From NCBI RefSeq assembly GCF_050947335.1, contig NW_027473713.1:62001-126000 (forward strand): a stretch of 64,000 nt of DNA. The letters run 5' to 3'. The position numbers were made by a program, and so were the translations under genes. This DNA comes from Megachile rotundata. Lineage: Eukaryota; Arthropoda; Insecta; Hymenoptera; Megachilidae. The notes under the pieces are model-generated. The model was not told the DNA's origin. It ran no database searches and saw nothing but the letters and a program-made list of their open reading frames with translations. Positions 27,691 to 41,754 of the stretch are shown piece after piece (positions within the stretch are counted from its first letter, which is position 1; each line of letters begins with the position of its first letter).

Positions 27691-30600
27691 TCAATCTAAC
27701 TCATATTATTAACCATATTATGCAGATATGATCGATAGAACTACAATTAGTATACTCATTACTCTTATTATTATCAATCTAACTCATATCATTAGCCATA
27801 TTATGCTTATATGATTGATCGAACGACTATGACTATACGCACTTCTCTTATTATTATCAATCTTACTCATATTATTAGCCATATTATGCTTATATGATCG
27901 ATCGAACGACAATGACTATACTCACTTCTCTTATTATTATCAATCTAACTCATATTATTAGCCATATTATGCTTATGTGATCGATAGAAGGATAATTACT
28001 ATACTTATTACTCTTATTATTATGAATCTAACTCATATTATTAACCATATTATGCAGATATGATCGATAGCACGCCATTTACTACACTAATTACTCTTAT
28101 TATTATCAATCTAACTCATATTATTAACCATATTATGCAGATATGATCGATAGAACTACAATTAGTATACTCATTACTCATATTATTATCAATCTAACTC
28201 ATATTATTAGCCATATTAAGCTTATATGATCGATAGAACGACAATTACTATATTCATTTCCCTTATTGTTATCAATCTAACTCATATTATTAGCCATATT
28301 ATGCTTATATGATCGACAGAACGACTATTACTATACTTATTACTCTCATTATTATCAGCCTAACTCATATTATTAGCCATATTATGCTTATATGATCGAT
28401 AGACGACAATTACTATACTCATTACTCTTATTATTATCAATCTAACTCATATTATTAGCCATATTATGCTTATATGATCGATAGAACGACAATTACTGTA
28501 CTCATTACACTTATTATTATCAATCTAACTCATGTTATTAACCATATTATGCTAATATGATCGATAGAACGACAATTACTATACTTATTACACTCACTAT
28601 TATCAATCTAACTCATATTATTAGCCATATTATGCAGATATGATCGATATAACGACAATTACTATACTTATTACACTCACTATTATCAATCTAACTCATA
28701 TTATTAACCATATTATGCAGATATGATCGATAGCACGACATTTACTGTACTTATTACTCTTACTGTTATCAATCTAACTCATATTATTAACCATATTATG
28801 CAGATATGATCGATAGAACTACAATTAGTATACTCATTACTCTTATTATTATCAATCTAACTCATATCATTAGCCATATTATGCTTATATGATTGATCGA
28901 ACGACAATGACTATACTCACTTCTCTTATTATTATCAATCTTACTCATATTATTAGCCATATTATGCTTATATGATCGATCGAACGACAATGACTATACT
29001 CACTTCTCTTATTATTATCAATCTTACTCATATTATTAGACATATTATGCTTATATGATCGATCGAACGACAATGACTATACTCACTTCTCTTATTATTA
29101 TCAATCTAACTCATATTATTAGCCATATTATGCATATATGATCGATAGAAAGACAATTACTATACTTATTACACTCACTGTTATCAATCTAACTCATATT
29201 ATTAACCACATTATGCAAATATGATCGATAGAACGACAATTACTATACTCATTTCTCTTATTATTATCAGCCTAACTCATATTATAAGCCATATTATGCT
29301 AATATGATCGATAGAACGACAATTACTATACTTATTACACTCACTATTATCAATCTAACTCATATTATTAACCATATTATGCAGATATGATCGATAGAAA
29401 GACAATTACTATACTCATTTCTCTTATTATTATCAATCTAACTCATATTATTAGCCATATTATGCTTATATGATCGATAGAACGACAATTACTATACTTA
29501 TTACTCTCATTATTATCAATCTAACTCATATTATTAGCCATATTATGCTTATGTGATCGATAGAAGGACAATTACTATACTTATTACTCTTATTATTATG
29601 AATCTAACTCATATTATTAACCATATTATGCAGATATGATCGATAGCACGCCATTTACTACACTTATTACTCTTATTATTATCAATCTAACTCAGATTAT
29701 CAGCCATATTATGCAGATATGATCGATAGAACTACAATTAGTATACTCATTACTCTTATTATTATCAATCTAACTCATATCATTAGCCATATTATGCTTA
29801 TATGATCGATCGAACGACAATGACTATACTCACTTCTCTTATTATTATCAATCTAACTCATATTATTAACCATATTATACTAATATGATCGATAGAACGA
29901 CAATTACTATACCTATTACACTCACTATTATCAATCTAACTCATATTATTAACCATATTATGCGGATATGATCGATAGCATGACAATTACTACACTTATT
30001 ACTCTTATTATTATCAATCTAACTCATATTATTAACCATATTATGCAGACATGATCGATAGAACTACAATTAGTATACTCATTACTCTTATTATTATCAA
30101 TCTAACTCATATTATTAGCCATATTAAGCTTATATGATCGATAGAACGACAATTACTATATTCATTTCCCTTATTGTTATCAATCTAACTCATATTATTA
30201 GCCATATTATGCTTGTATGATCGACAGAACGACTATTACTATACTTATTACTCTCATTATTATCAGCCTAACTCATATTATTAGCCATATTATGCTTATA
30301 TGATCGATAGACGACAATTACTATACTCATTACTCTTATTATTATCAATCTAACTCATATTATTAGCCATATTATGCTTATATGATCGATAGAACGACAA
30401 TTACTGTACTCATTACACTTATTATTATCAATCTAACTCATGTTATTAACCATATTATGCTAATATGATCGATAGAACGACAATTACTATACTTATTACA
30501 CTCACTATTATCAATCTAACTCATATTATTAACCATATTATGCAGATATGATCGATATAACGACAATTACTATACTTATTACACTCACTATTATCAATCT

Positions 30601-31718
30601 AACTCATATTATTAACCATATTATGCAGATATGATGGATAGCACGACATTTACTGTACTTATTACTCTTATTGTTATCAATCTAACTCATATTATTAACA
30701 ATATTATGCAGATATGATCGATAGAACTACAATTAGTATACTCCTTACTCTTATTATTATCAATCTAACTCATATTATTAGCCATATTATGCTTATATGA
30801 TCGATAGAACGACAATTACTATATTCATTTCTCTTATTATTATCAATCTAACTCATATTATTAGCCATATTATGCTTATATGATCGGTAGAACGATAATT
30901 ACTATACCTATTACATCTATTATTATCAATCTAACTCATATCATTAGCCATATTATGCTTATATGATCGATCGAACGACAATGGCTATACTCACTTCTCT
31001 TATTATTATCAATCTAATTCATATCATTAGCCATATTATGCTTATATGATCGATCGAACGACAATGACTATACTCACTTCTCTTATTATTATCAATCTTA
31101 CTCATATTATTAGCCATATTATGCTTATATGATCGATCGAACGACAATGACTATACTTATTACATTCACTGTTATCAATGTAACTCATATTATTGACCAT
31201 ATTATGCAGATATGATCGATAGAACTACAATTAGTATACTCCTTACTCTTATTATTATCAATCTAACTCATATTATTAGCCATATTATGCTTACATGATC
31301 GATAGAACGACAATTACTATACTTATTACACTCACTGTTATCAATCTAACTCATATTATTAACCATATTATGCAGATATGATCGATAGAACTACAATTAG
31401 TATACTCCTTACTCTTATTATTATCAATCTAACTCATATTATTAGCCATATTATGCTTATATGATCGATAGAACGACAATTACTATATTCATTTCTCTTA
31501 TTATTATCAATCTAATTCATATTATTAGCCATATTATGCTTATATGATCGACAGAACGACAATTACTATACTTATTACTCTCATTATTATCAGCCTAACT
31601 CATATTATTAGCCATATTATGCTAATATGATCGATAGAACGACAATTACTATACTTATTACACTCACTGTTATCAATCTAACTCATATTATTAACCATAT
31701 TATGCAGATATGATCGAT
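27691..31718 (+). repeat. Block L, copy 1 (4.03 kb)
   Basis: About 48.5 monomers repeated at 59134-63161 with a constant offset of 31,443 bp. Matching markers are GATTGATCGAACGACTATG (27812), AAGCTT (28218 and 30126), TAGACGAC (28400 and 30308) and TGTAACTCATATTATTGACC (near 31179). Differences seen include ACTCATATTATTATC near 28166, TTAGCC near 28623, GCATATATG near 29132, GAATC against CAGCC near 29598, TTACATCTATT near 30911 and CATTCACT near 31163. It also contains two related sections 1908 bp (23 monomers) apart, about 28085-28810 and 29993-30718. Confidence 0.9.
28936..29018 (+). repeat. Monomer variant with PvuI site (GATCGATCG)
   Basis: Unit with GATCGATCGAACGACAATG in place of the usual GATCGATAGAACGACAATT, followed by ACTATACTCACTTCTC. 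The change creates the palindrome TCGATCGA and a PvuI site, CGATCG (28977-28982), and removes an in-frame TAG. Here similar units stand next to each other (the neighbours begin at 28853 and 29019), a local homogeneous run. I see none in the first 13 kb; the earliest is the related AATGGC form near 13246. Confidence 0.9.
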
Positions 31719-32130
31719 CGAACGACAATGACTATACTCACTTCTCTTATTATTATCAATCTTACTCATATTATTAGCCATATTATGCTTATATGATCGA
31801 TAGAACGACAATTACTATATTCATTTCTCTTATTATTATCAATCTAATTCATATTATTAGCCATATTATGCTTATATGATCGACAGAACGACAATTACTA
31901 TACTTATTACTCTCATTATCCTCAGCCTAACTCATATTATTAGCCATATTATGCTAATATGATCGATAGAACGACAATTACTATACTTATTACACTCACT
32001 ATTGTCAATCTAACTCATATTATTAACCATATTATGCAGATATGATCGATAGCACGACATTTACTACACTTATTACTCTTATTATTATCAATCTAACTCA
32101 GATTATTAGCCATATTATGCTTATGTGATC

Positions 32131-35100
32131 GACAGAACGACAATTACTATACTTATTACGCTCACTGTTATCAATCTAACTCATATTATTAACCATATTA
32201 TGCACATATGATCGATAGAACGACAATTACTATACTTATTACTCTTATTATTATGAATCTAACTCATATTATTAACCATATTATGCAGATATGATCGATA
32301 GCACGACATTTACTGTACTTATTACTCTTACTGTTATCAATCTAACTCATATTATTAACCATATTATGCAGATATGATCGATAGAACTACAATTAGTATA
32401 CTCATTACTCTTATTATTATCAATCTAACTCATATTGTTAGCCATATTATGCTTATATGATGGATAGGACGACAATTACTATACTTATTACTCTTATTAT
32501 TATCAATCTAACTCATATTATTAGCCATATTATGCTTATATGATCGGTAGAACGATAATTACTATACCTATTACTCTTATTATTATCAATCTAACTCATA
32601 TCATTAGCCATATTATGCCTATATGATCGATCGAACGACAATGACTATACTCACTTCTCTTATTATTATCAATCTAACTCATATTATTAGCCATATTATG
32701 CTTATATGATCGATAGAACGACAATTACTATACTTATTACACTCACTGTTATCAATCTAACTCATATTATTAACCATATTATGCAGATATGATCGATAGA
32801 ACTACAATTAGTTTACTCCTTACTCTTATTATTATCAATCTAACTCATATTATTAGCCATATTATGCTTATATGATCGATAGAACGACAATTACTATATT
32901 CATTTCTCTTATTATTATCAATCTAATTCATATTATTAGCCATATTATGCTTATATGATCGACAGAACGACAATTACTATACTTATTACTCTCATTATTG
33001 TCAATCTAACTCATATTATTAACCACATTATGCAGATATGATCGATAGAACTACAATTAGTATACTCATTACTCTTATTATTATCAATCTAACTCATATC
33101 ATTAGCCATATTATGCTTATATGATTGATGGAACGACTATGACTATACGCACTTCTCTTATTATTATCAATCTTACTCATATTATTAGCCATATTATGCT
33201 TATATGATCGATCGAACGACAATGACTATACTCACTTCTCTTATTATTATCAATCTAACTCATATTATTAGCCATATTATGCTTATGTGATCGATAGAAG
33301 GATAATTACTATACTTATTACTCTTATTATTATGAATCTAACTCATATTATTAACCATATTATGCAGATATGATCGATAGCACGCCATTTACTACACTAA
33401 TTACTCTTATTATTATCAATCTAACTCATATTATTAACCATATTATGCAGATATGATCGATAGAACTACAATTAGTATACTCATTACTCTTATTATTATC
33501 AATCTAACTCATATTATTAGCCATATTAAGCTTATATGATCGATAGAACGACAATTACTATATTCATTTCCCTTATTGTTATCAATCTAACTCATATTAT
33601 TAGCCATATTATGCTTATATGATCGACAGAACGACTATTACTATACTTATTACTCTCATTATTATCAGCCTAACTCATATTATTAGCCATATTATGCTTA
33701 TATGATCGATAGACGACAATTACTATACTCATTACTCTTATTATTATCAATCTAACTCATATTATTAGCCATATTATGCTTATATGATCGATAGAACGAC
33801 AATTACTGTACTCATTACACTTATTATTATCAATCTAACTCATGTTATTAACCATATTATGCTAATATGATCGATAGAACGACAATTACTATACTTATTA
33901 CACTCACTATTATCAATCTAACTCATATTATTAACCATATTATGCAGATATGATCGATATAATGACAATTACTATACTTATTACACTCACTATTATCAAT
34001 CTAACTCATATTATTAACCATATTATGCAGATATGATCGATAGCACGACATTTACTGTACTTATTACTCTTACTGTTATCAATCTAACTCATATTATTAA
34101 CCATATTATGCAGATATGATCGATAGAACTACAATTAGTATACTCATTACTCTTATTATTATCAATCTAACTCATATCATTAGCCATATTATGCTTATAT
34201 GATTGATCGAACGACAATGACTATACTCACTTCTCTTATTATTATCAATCTTACTCATATTATTAGCCATATTATGCTTATATGATCGATCGAACGACAA
34301 TGACTATACTCACTTCTCTTATTATTATCAATCTTACTCATATTATTAGACATATTATGCTTATATGATCGATCGAACGACAATGACTATACTCACTTCT
34401 CTTATTATTATCAATCTAACTCATATTATTAGCCATATTATGCTTATATGATCGATAGAAAGACAATTACTATACTTATTACACTCACTGTTATCAATCT
34501 AACTCATAGTATTAACCACATTATGCAAATATGATCGATAGAACGACAATTACTATACTCATTTCTCTTATTATTATCAGCCTAACTCATATTATAAGCC
34601 ATATTATGCTAATATGATCGATAGAACGACAATTACTATACTTATTACACTCACTATTATCAATCTAACTCATATTATTAACCATATTATGCGGATATGA
34701 TCGATAGCATGACAATTACTACACTTATTACTCTTATTATTATCAATCTAACTCATATTATTAACCATATTATGCAGACATGATCGATAGAACTACAATT
34801 AGTATACTCATTACTCTTATTATTATCAATCTAACTCATATTATTAGCCATATTAAGCTTATATGATCGATAGAACGACAATTACTATATTCATTTCCCT
34901 TATTGTTATCAATCTAACTCATATTATTAGCCATATTATGCTTGTATGATCGACAGAACGACTATTACTATACTTATTACTCTCATTATTATCAGCCTAA
35001 CTCATATTATTAGCCATATTATGCTTATATGATCGATAGACGACAATTACTATACTCATTACTCTTATTATTATCAATCTAACTCATATTATTAGCCATA

Positions 35101-36942
35101 TTATGCTTATATGATCGATAGAACGACAATTACTGTACTCATTACTCTTATTATTATCAATCTAACTCATATTGTTAGCCATATTATGCTTATATGATCG
35201 ATAGGACGACAATTACTATACTTATTACTCTTATTGTTATCAATCTAACTCATATTATTAACCATATTATGCAGATATGATCGATAGCACGACATTTACT
35301 ATACTTATTACTCTTATTGTTATCAATCTAACTCATATTATTAACCATATTATGCAGATATGATCGATAGAAAGACAATTACTATACTCATTTCTCTTAC
35401 TATTATCAATCTAACTCACATTATTAGCCATATTATGCTTATATGATCGATAGAACGACAATTACTATACTTATTACTCTCATTATTGTCAATCTAACTC
35501 ATATTATTAGCCATATTATGCTTATGTGATCGATAGAAGGACAATTCCTATACTTATTACTCTTATTATTATGAATCTAACTCATATTATTAACCATATT
35601 ATGCAGATATGATCGATAGCACGCCATTTACTACACTTATTACTCTTATTATTATCAATCTAACTCAGATTATTAGCCATATTATGCTTATGTGATCGAC
35701 AGAACGACAATTACTATACTTATTACGCTCACTGTTATCAATCTAACTCATATTATTAACCATATTATGCACATATGATCGATAGAACGACAATTACTAT
35801 ACTTATTACTCTTATTATTATGAATCTAACTCATATTATTAACCATATTATGCAGATATGATCGATAGCACGACATTTACTGTACTTATTACTCTTACTG
35901 TTATCAATCTAACTCATATTATTAACCATATTATGCAGATATGATCGATAGAACTACAATTAGTATACTCATTACTCTTATTATTATCAATCTAACTCAT
36001 ATCATTAGCCATATTATGCTTATATGATTGATCGAACGACAATGACTATACTCACTTCTCTTATTATTATCAATCTTACTCATATTATTAGCCATATTAT
36101 GCTTATATGATCGATCGAACGACAATGACTATACTCACTTCTCTTATTATTATCAATCTTACTCATATTATTAGACATATTATGCTTATATGATCGATAG
36201 AACGACAATTACTATACTTATTACTCTCATTATTATCAATCTAACTCATATTATTAGCCATATTATGCTTATGTGATCGATAGAAGGACAATTACTATAC
36301 TTATTACTCTTATTATTATGAATCTAACTCATATTATTAACCATATTATGCAGATATGATCGATAGAACTACAATTAGTATACTCATTACTCTTATTATT
36401 ATCAATCTAACTCATATTGTTAGCCATATTATGCTTATATGATGGATAGGACGACAATTACTATACTTATTACTCTTATTATTATCAATCTAACTCATAT
36501 TATTAGCCATATTATGCTTATATGATCGGTAGAACGATAATTACTATACCTATTACTCTTATTATTATCAATCTAACTCATATCATTAGCCATATTATGC
36601 CTATATGATCGATCGAACGACAATGACTATACTCACTTCTCTTATTATTATCAATCTAACTCATATTATTAGCCATATTATGCTTATATGATCGATAGAA
36701 CGACAATTACTATACTTATTACACTCACTGTTATCAATCTAACTCATATTATTAACCATATTATGCAGATATGATCGATAGAACTACAATTAGTTTACTC
36801 CTTACTCTTATTATTATCAATCTAACTCATATTATTAGCCATATTATGCTTATATGATCGATAGAACGACAATTACTATATTCATTTCTCTTATTATTAT
36901 CAATCTAATTCATATTATTAGCCATATTATGCTTATATGATC
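32131..36942 (+). repeat. Tandem block P, copy 1 (4812 bp, 58 monomers)
   Basis: First of two near-identical direct tandem copies. The length is 58 monomers minus 2, the two missing bases being the TAGACGAC deletions at 33710 and 35037. Paired markers at +4812 are AAGCTT (33528/38340 and 34855/39667), GATTGATGGAACG (33122/37934) and TGGATAGG (32461/37273 and 36443/41255). Within it, part of the opening (32461 onward) recurs near the end (36443 onward) at 3982 bp, so the older unit is probably the 48-monomer, 3982-bp one. From 33.0 to 34.7 kb it also matches block L at an offset of 5310 bp, then lacks seven monomers that L has at about 29383-29962. Confidence 0.9.
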
Positions 36943-37801
36943 GACAGAACGACAATTACTATACTTATTACGCTCACTGTTATCAATCTAACTCATATTA
37001 TTAACCATATTATGCACATATGATCGATAGAACGACAATTACTATACTTATTACTCTTATTATTATGAATCTAACTCATATTATTAACCATATTATGCAG
37101 ATATGATCGATAGCACGACATTTACTGTACTTATTACTCTTACTGTTATCAATCTAACTCATATTATTAACCATATTATGCAGATATGATCGATAGAACT
37201 ACAATTAGTATACTCATTACTCTTATTATTATCAATCTAACTCATATTGTTAGCCATATTATGCTTATATGATGGATAGGACGACAATTACTATACTTAT
37301 TACTCTTATTATTATCAATCTAACTCATATTATTAGCCATATTATGCTTATATGATCGGTAGAACGATAATTACTATACCTATTACTCTTATTATTATCA
37401 ATCTAACTCATATCATTAGCCATATTATGCCTATATGATCGATCGAACGACAATGACTATACTCACTTCTCTTATTATTATCAATCTAACTCATATTATT
37501 AGCCATATTATGCTTATATGATCGATAGAACGACAATTACTATACTTATTACACTCACTGTTATCAATCTAACTCATATTATTAACCATATTATGCAGAT
37601 ATGATCGATAGAACTACAATTAGTTTACTCCTTACTCTTATTATTATCAATCTAACTCATATTATTAGCCATATTATGCTTATATGATCGATAGAACGAC
37701 AATTACTATATTCATTTCTCTTATTATTATCAATCTAATTCATATTATTAGCCATATTATGCTTATATGATCGACAGAACGACAATTACTATACTTATTA
37801 C
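36321..37801 (+). repeat. Nested 10-monomer (830-bp) duplication at the P1/P2 junction
   Basis: About 651 bp at 36321-36971 recurs at 37151-37801, an offset of exactly 830 bp. Both copies contain the ordered units with TGGATAGG (36443/37273), GATCGGTAGAACGATAA, GCCTATATG and TAGTTTACTCC. The extra ten monomers explain why P1 to P2 is 4812 bp while P2 to the third copy is 3982 bp. Confidence 0.87.
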
Positions 37802-40800
37802 TCTCATTATTGTCAATCTAACTCATATTATTAACCACATTATGCAGATATGATCGATAGAACTACAATTAGTATACTCATTACTCTTATTATTATCAAT
37901 CTAACTCATATCATTAGCCATATTATGCTTATATGATTGATGGAACGACTATGACTATACGCACTTCTCTTATTATTATCAATCTTACTCATATTATTAG
38001 CCATATTATGCTTATATGATCGATCGAACGACAATGACTATACTCACTTCTCTTATTATTATCAATCTAACTCATATTATTAGCCATATTATGCTTATGT
38101 GATCGATAGAAGGATAATTACTATACTTATTACTCTTATTATTATGAATCTAACTCATATTATTAACCATATTATGCAGATATGATCGATAGCACGCCAT
38201 TTACTACACTAATTACTCTTATTATTATCAATCTAACTCATATTATTAACCATATTATGCAGATATGATCGATAGAACTACAATTAGTATACTCATTACT
38301 CTTATTATTATCAATCTAACTCATATTATTAGCCATATTAAGCTTATATGATCGATAGAACGACAATTACTATATTCATTTCCCTTATTGTTATCAATCT
38401 AACTCATATTATTAGCCATATTATGCTTATATGATCGACAGAACGACTATTACTATACTTATTACTCTCATTATTATCAGCCTAACTCATATTATTAGCC
38501 ATATTATGCTTATATGATCGATAGACGACAATTACTATACTCATTACTCTTATTATTATCAATCTAACTCATATTATTAGCCATATTATGCTTATATGAT
38601 CGATAGAACGACAATTACTGTACTCATTACACTTATTATTATCAATCTAACTCATGTTATTAACCATATTATGCTAATATGATCGATAGAACGACAATTA
38701 CTATACTTATTACACTCACTATTATCAATCTAACTCATATTATTAACCATATTATGCAGATATGATCGATATAATGACAATTACTATACTTATTACACTC
38801 ACTATTATCAATCTAACTCATATTATTAACCATATTATGCAGATATGATCGATAGCACGACATTTACTGTACTTATTACTCTTACTGTTATCAATCTAAC
38901 TCATATTATTAACCATATTATGCAGATATGATCGATAGAACTACAATTAGTATACTCATTACTCTTATTATTATCAATCTAACTCATATCATTAGCCATA
39001 TTATGCTTATATGATTGATCGAACGACAATGACTATACTCACTTCTCTTATTATTATCAATCTTACTCATATTATTAGCCATATTATGCTTATATGATCG
39101 ATCGAACGACAATGACTATACTCACTTCTCTTATTATTATCAATCTTACTCATATTATTAGACATATTATGCTTATATGATCGATCGAACGACAATGACT
39201 ATACTCACTTCTCTTATTATTATCAATCTAACTCATATTATTAGCCATATTATGCTTATATGATCGATAGAAAGACAATTACTATACTTATTACACTCAC
39301 TGTTATCAATCTAACTCATAGTATTAACCACATTATGCAAATATGATCGATAGAACGACAATTACTATACTCATTTCTCTTATTATTATCAGCCTAACTC
39401 ATATTATAAGCCATATTATGCTAATATGATCGATAGAACGACAATTACTATACTTATTACACTCACTATTATCAATCTAACTCATATTATTAACCATATT
39501 ATGCGGATATGATCGATAGCATGACAATTACTACACTTATTACTCTTATTATTATCAATCTAACTCATATTATTAACCATATTATGCAGACATGATCGAT
39601 AGAACTACAATTAGTATACTCATTACTCTTATTATTATCAATCTAACTCATATTATTAGCCATATTAAGCTTATATGATCGATAGAACGACAATTACTAT
39701 ATTCATTTCCCTTATTGTTATCAATCTAACTCATATTATTAGCCATATTATGCTTGTATGATCGACAGAACGACTATTACTATACTTATTACTCTCATTA
39801 TTATCAGCCTAACTCATATTATTAGCCATATTATGCTTATATGATCGATAGACGACAATTACTATACTCATTACTCTTATTATTATCAATCTAACTCATA
39901 TTATTAGCCATATTATGCTTATATGATCGATAGAACGACAATTACTGTACTCATTACTCTTATTATTATCAATCTAACTCATATTGTTAGCCATATTATG
40001 CTTATATGATCGATAGGACGACAATTACTATACTTATTACTCTTATTGTTATCAATCTAACTCATATTATTAACCATATTATGCAGATATGATCGATAGC
40101 ACGACATTTACTATACTTATTACTCTTATTGTTATCAATCTAACTCATATTATTAACCATATTATGCAGATATGATCGATAGAAAGACAATTACTATACT
40201 CATTTCTCTTACTATTATCAATCTAACTCACATTATTAGCCATATTATGCTTATATGATCGATAGAACGACAATTACTATACTTATTACTCTCATTATTG
40301 TCAATCTAACTCATATTATTAGCCATATTATGCTTATGTGATCGATAGAAGGACAATTCCTATACTTATTACTCTTATTATTATGAATCTAACTCATATT
40401 ATTAACCATATTATGCAGATATGATCGATAGCACGCCATTTACTACACTTATTACTCTTATTATTATCAATCTAACTCAGATTATTAGCCATATTATGCT
40501 TATGTGATCGACAGAACGACAATTACTATACTTATTACGCTCACTGTTATCAATCTAACTCATATTATTAACCATATTATGCACATATGATCGATAGAAC
40601 GACAATTACTATACTTATTACTCTTATTATTATGAATCTAACTCATATTATTAACCATATTATGCAGATATGATCGATAGCACGACATTTACTGTACTTA
40701 TTACTCTTACTGTTATCAATCTAACTCATATTATTAACCATATTATGCAGATATGATCGATAGAACTACAATTAGTATACTCATTACTCTTATTATTATC

Positions 40801-41754
40801 AATCTAACTCATATCATTAGCCATATTATGCTTATATGATTGATCGAACGACAATGACTATACTCACTTCTCTTATTATTATCAATCTTACTCATATTAT
40901 TAGCCATATTATGCTTATATGATCGATCGAACGACAATGACTATACTCACTTCTCTTATTATTATCAATCTTACTCATATTATTAGACATATTATGCTTA
41001 TATGATCGATAGAACGACAATTACTATACTTATTACTCTCATTATTATCAATCTAACTCATATTATTAGCCATATTATGCTTATGTGATCGATAGAAGGA
41101 CAATTACTATACTTATTACTCTTATTATTATGAATCTAACTCATATTATTAACCATATTATGCAGATATGATCGATAGAACTACAATTAGTATACTCATT
41201 ACTCTTATTATTATCAATCTAACTCATATTGTTAGCCATATTATGCTTATATGATGGATAGGACGACAATTACTATACTTATTACTCTTATTATTATCAA
41301 TCTAACTCATATTATTAGCCATATTATGCTTATATGATCGGTAGAACGATAATTACTATACCTATTACTCTTATTATTATCAATCTAACTCATATCATTA
41401 GCCATATTATGCCTATATGATCGATCGAACGACAATGACTATACTCACTTCTCTTATTATTATCAATCTAACTCATATTATTAGCCATATTATGCTTATA
41501 TGATCGATAGAACGACAATTACTATACTTATTACACTCACTGTTATCAATCTAACTCATATTATTAACCATATTATGCAGATATGATCGATAGAACTACA
41601 ATTAGTTTACTCCTTACTCTTATTATTATCAATCTAACTCATATTATTAGCCATATTATGCTTATATGATCGATAGAACGACAATTACTATATTCATTTC
41701 TCTTATTATTATCAATCTAATTCATATTATTAGCCATATTATGCTTATATGATC
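36943..41754 (+). repeat. Tandem block P, copy 2 (4812 bp)
   Basis: Second tandem copy, collinear with 32131-36942 throughout. I noticed no clear difference between the two in the lines compared, including rare shared changes such as CTCATAGTATTAACC (near 34504 and 39316) and CAATTCCTATAC (near 35545 and 40357). Such identity in a repeat array means very recent duplication, gene-conversion-like homogenisation or assembly duplication. Confidence 0.9.
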
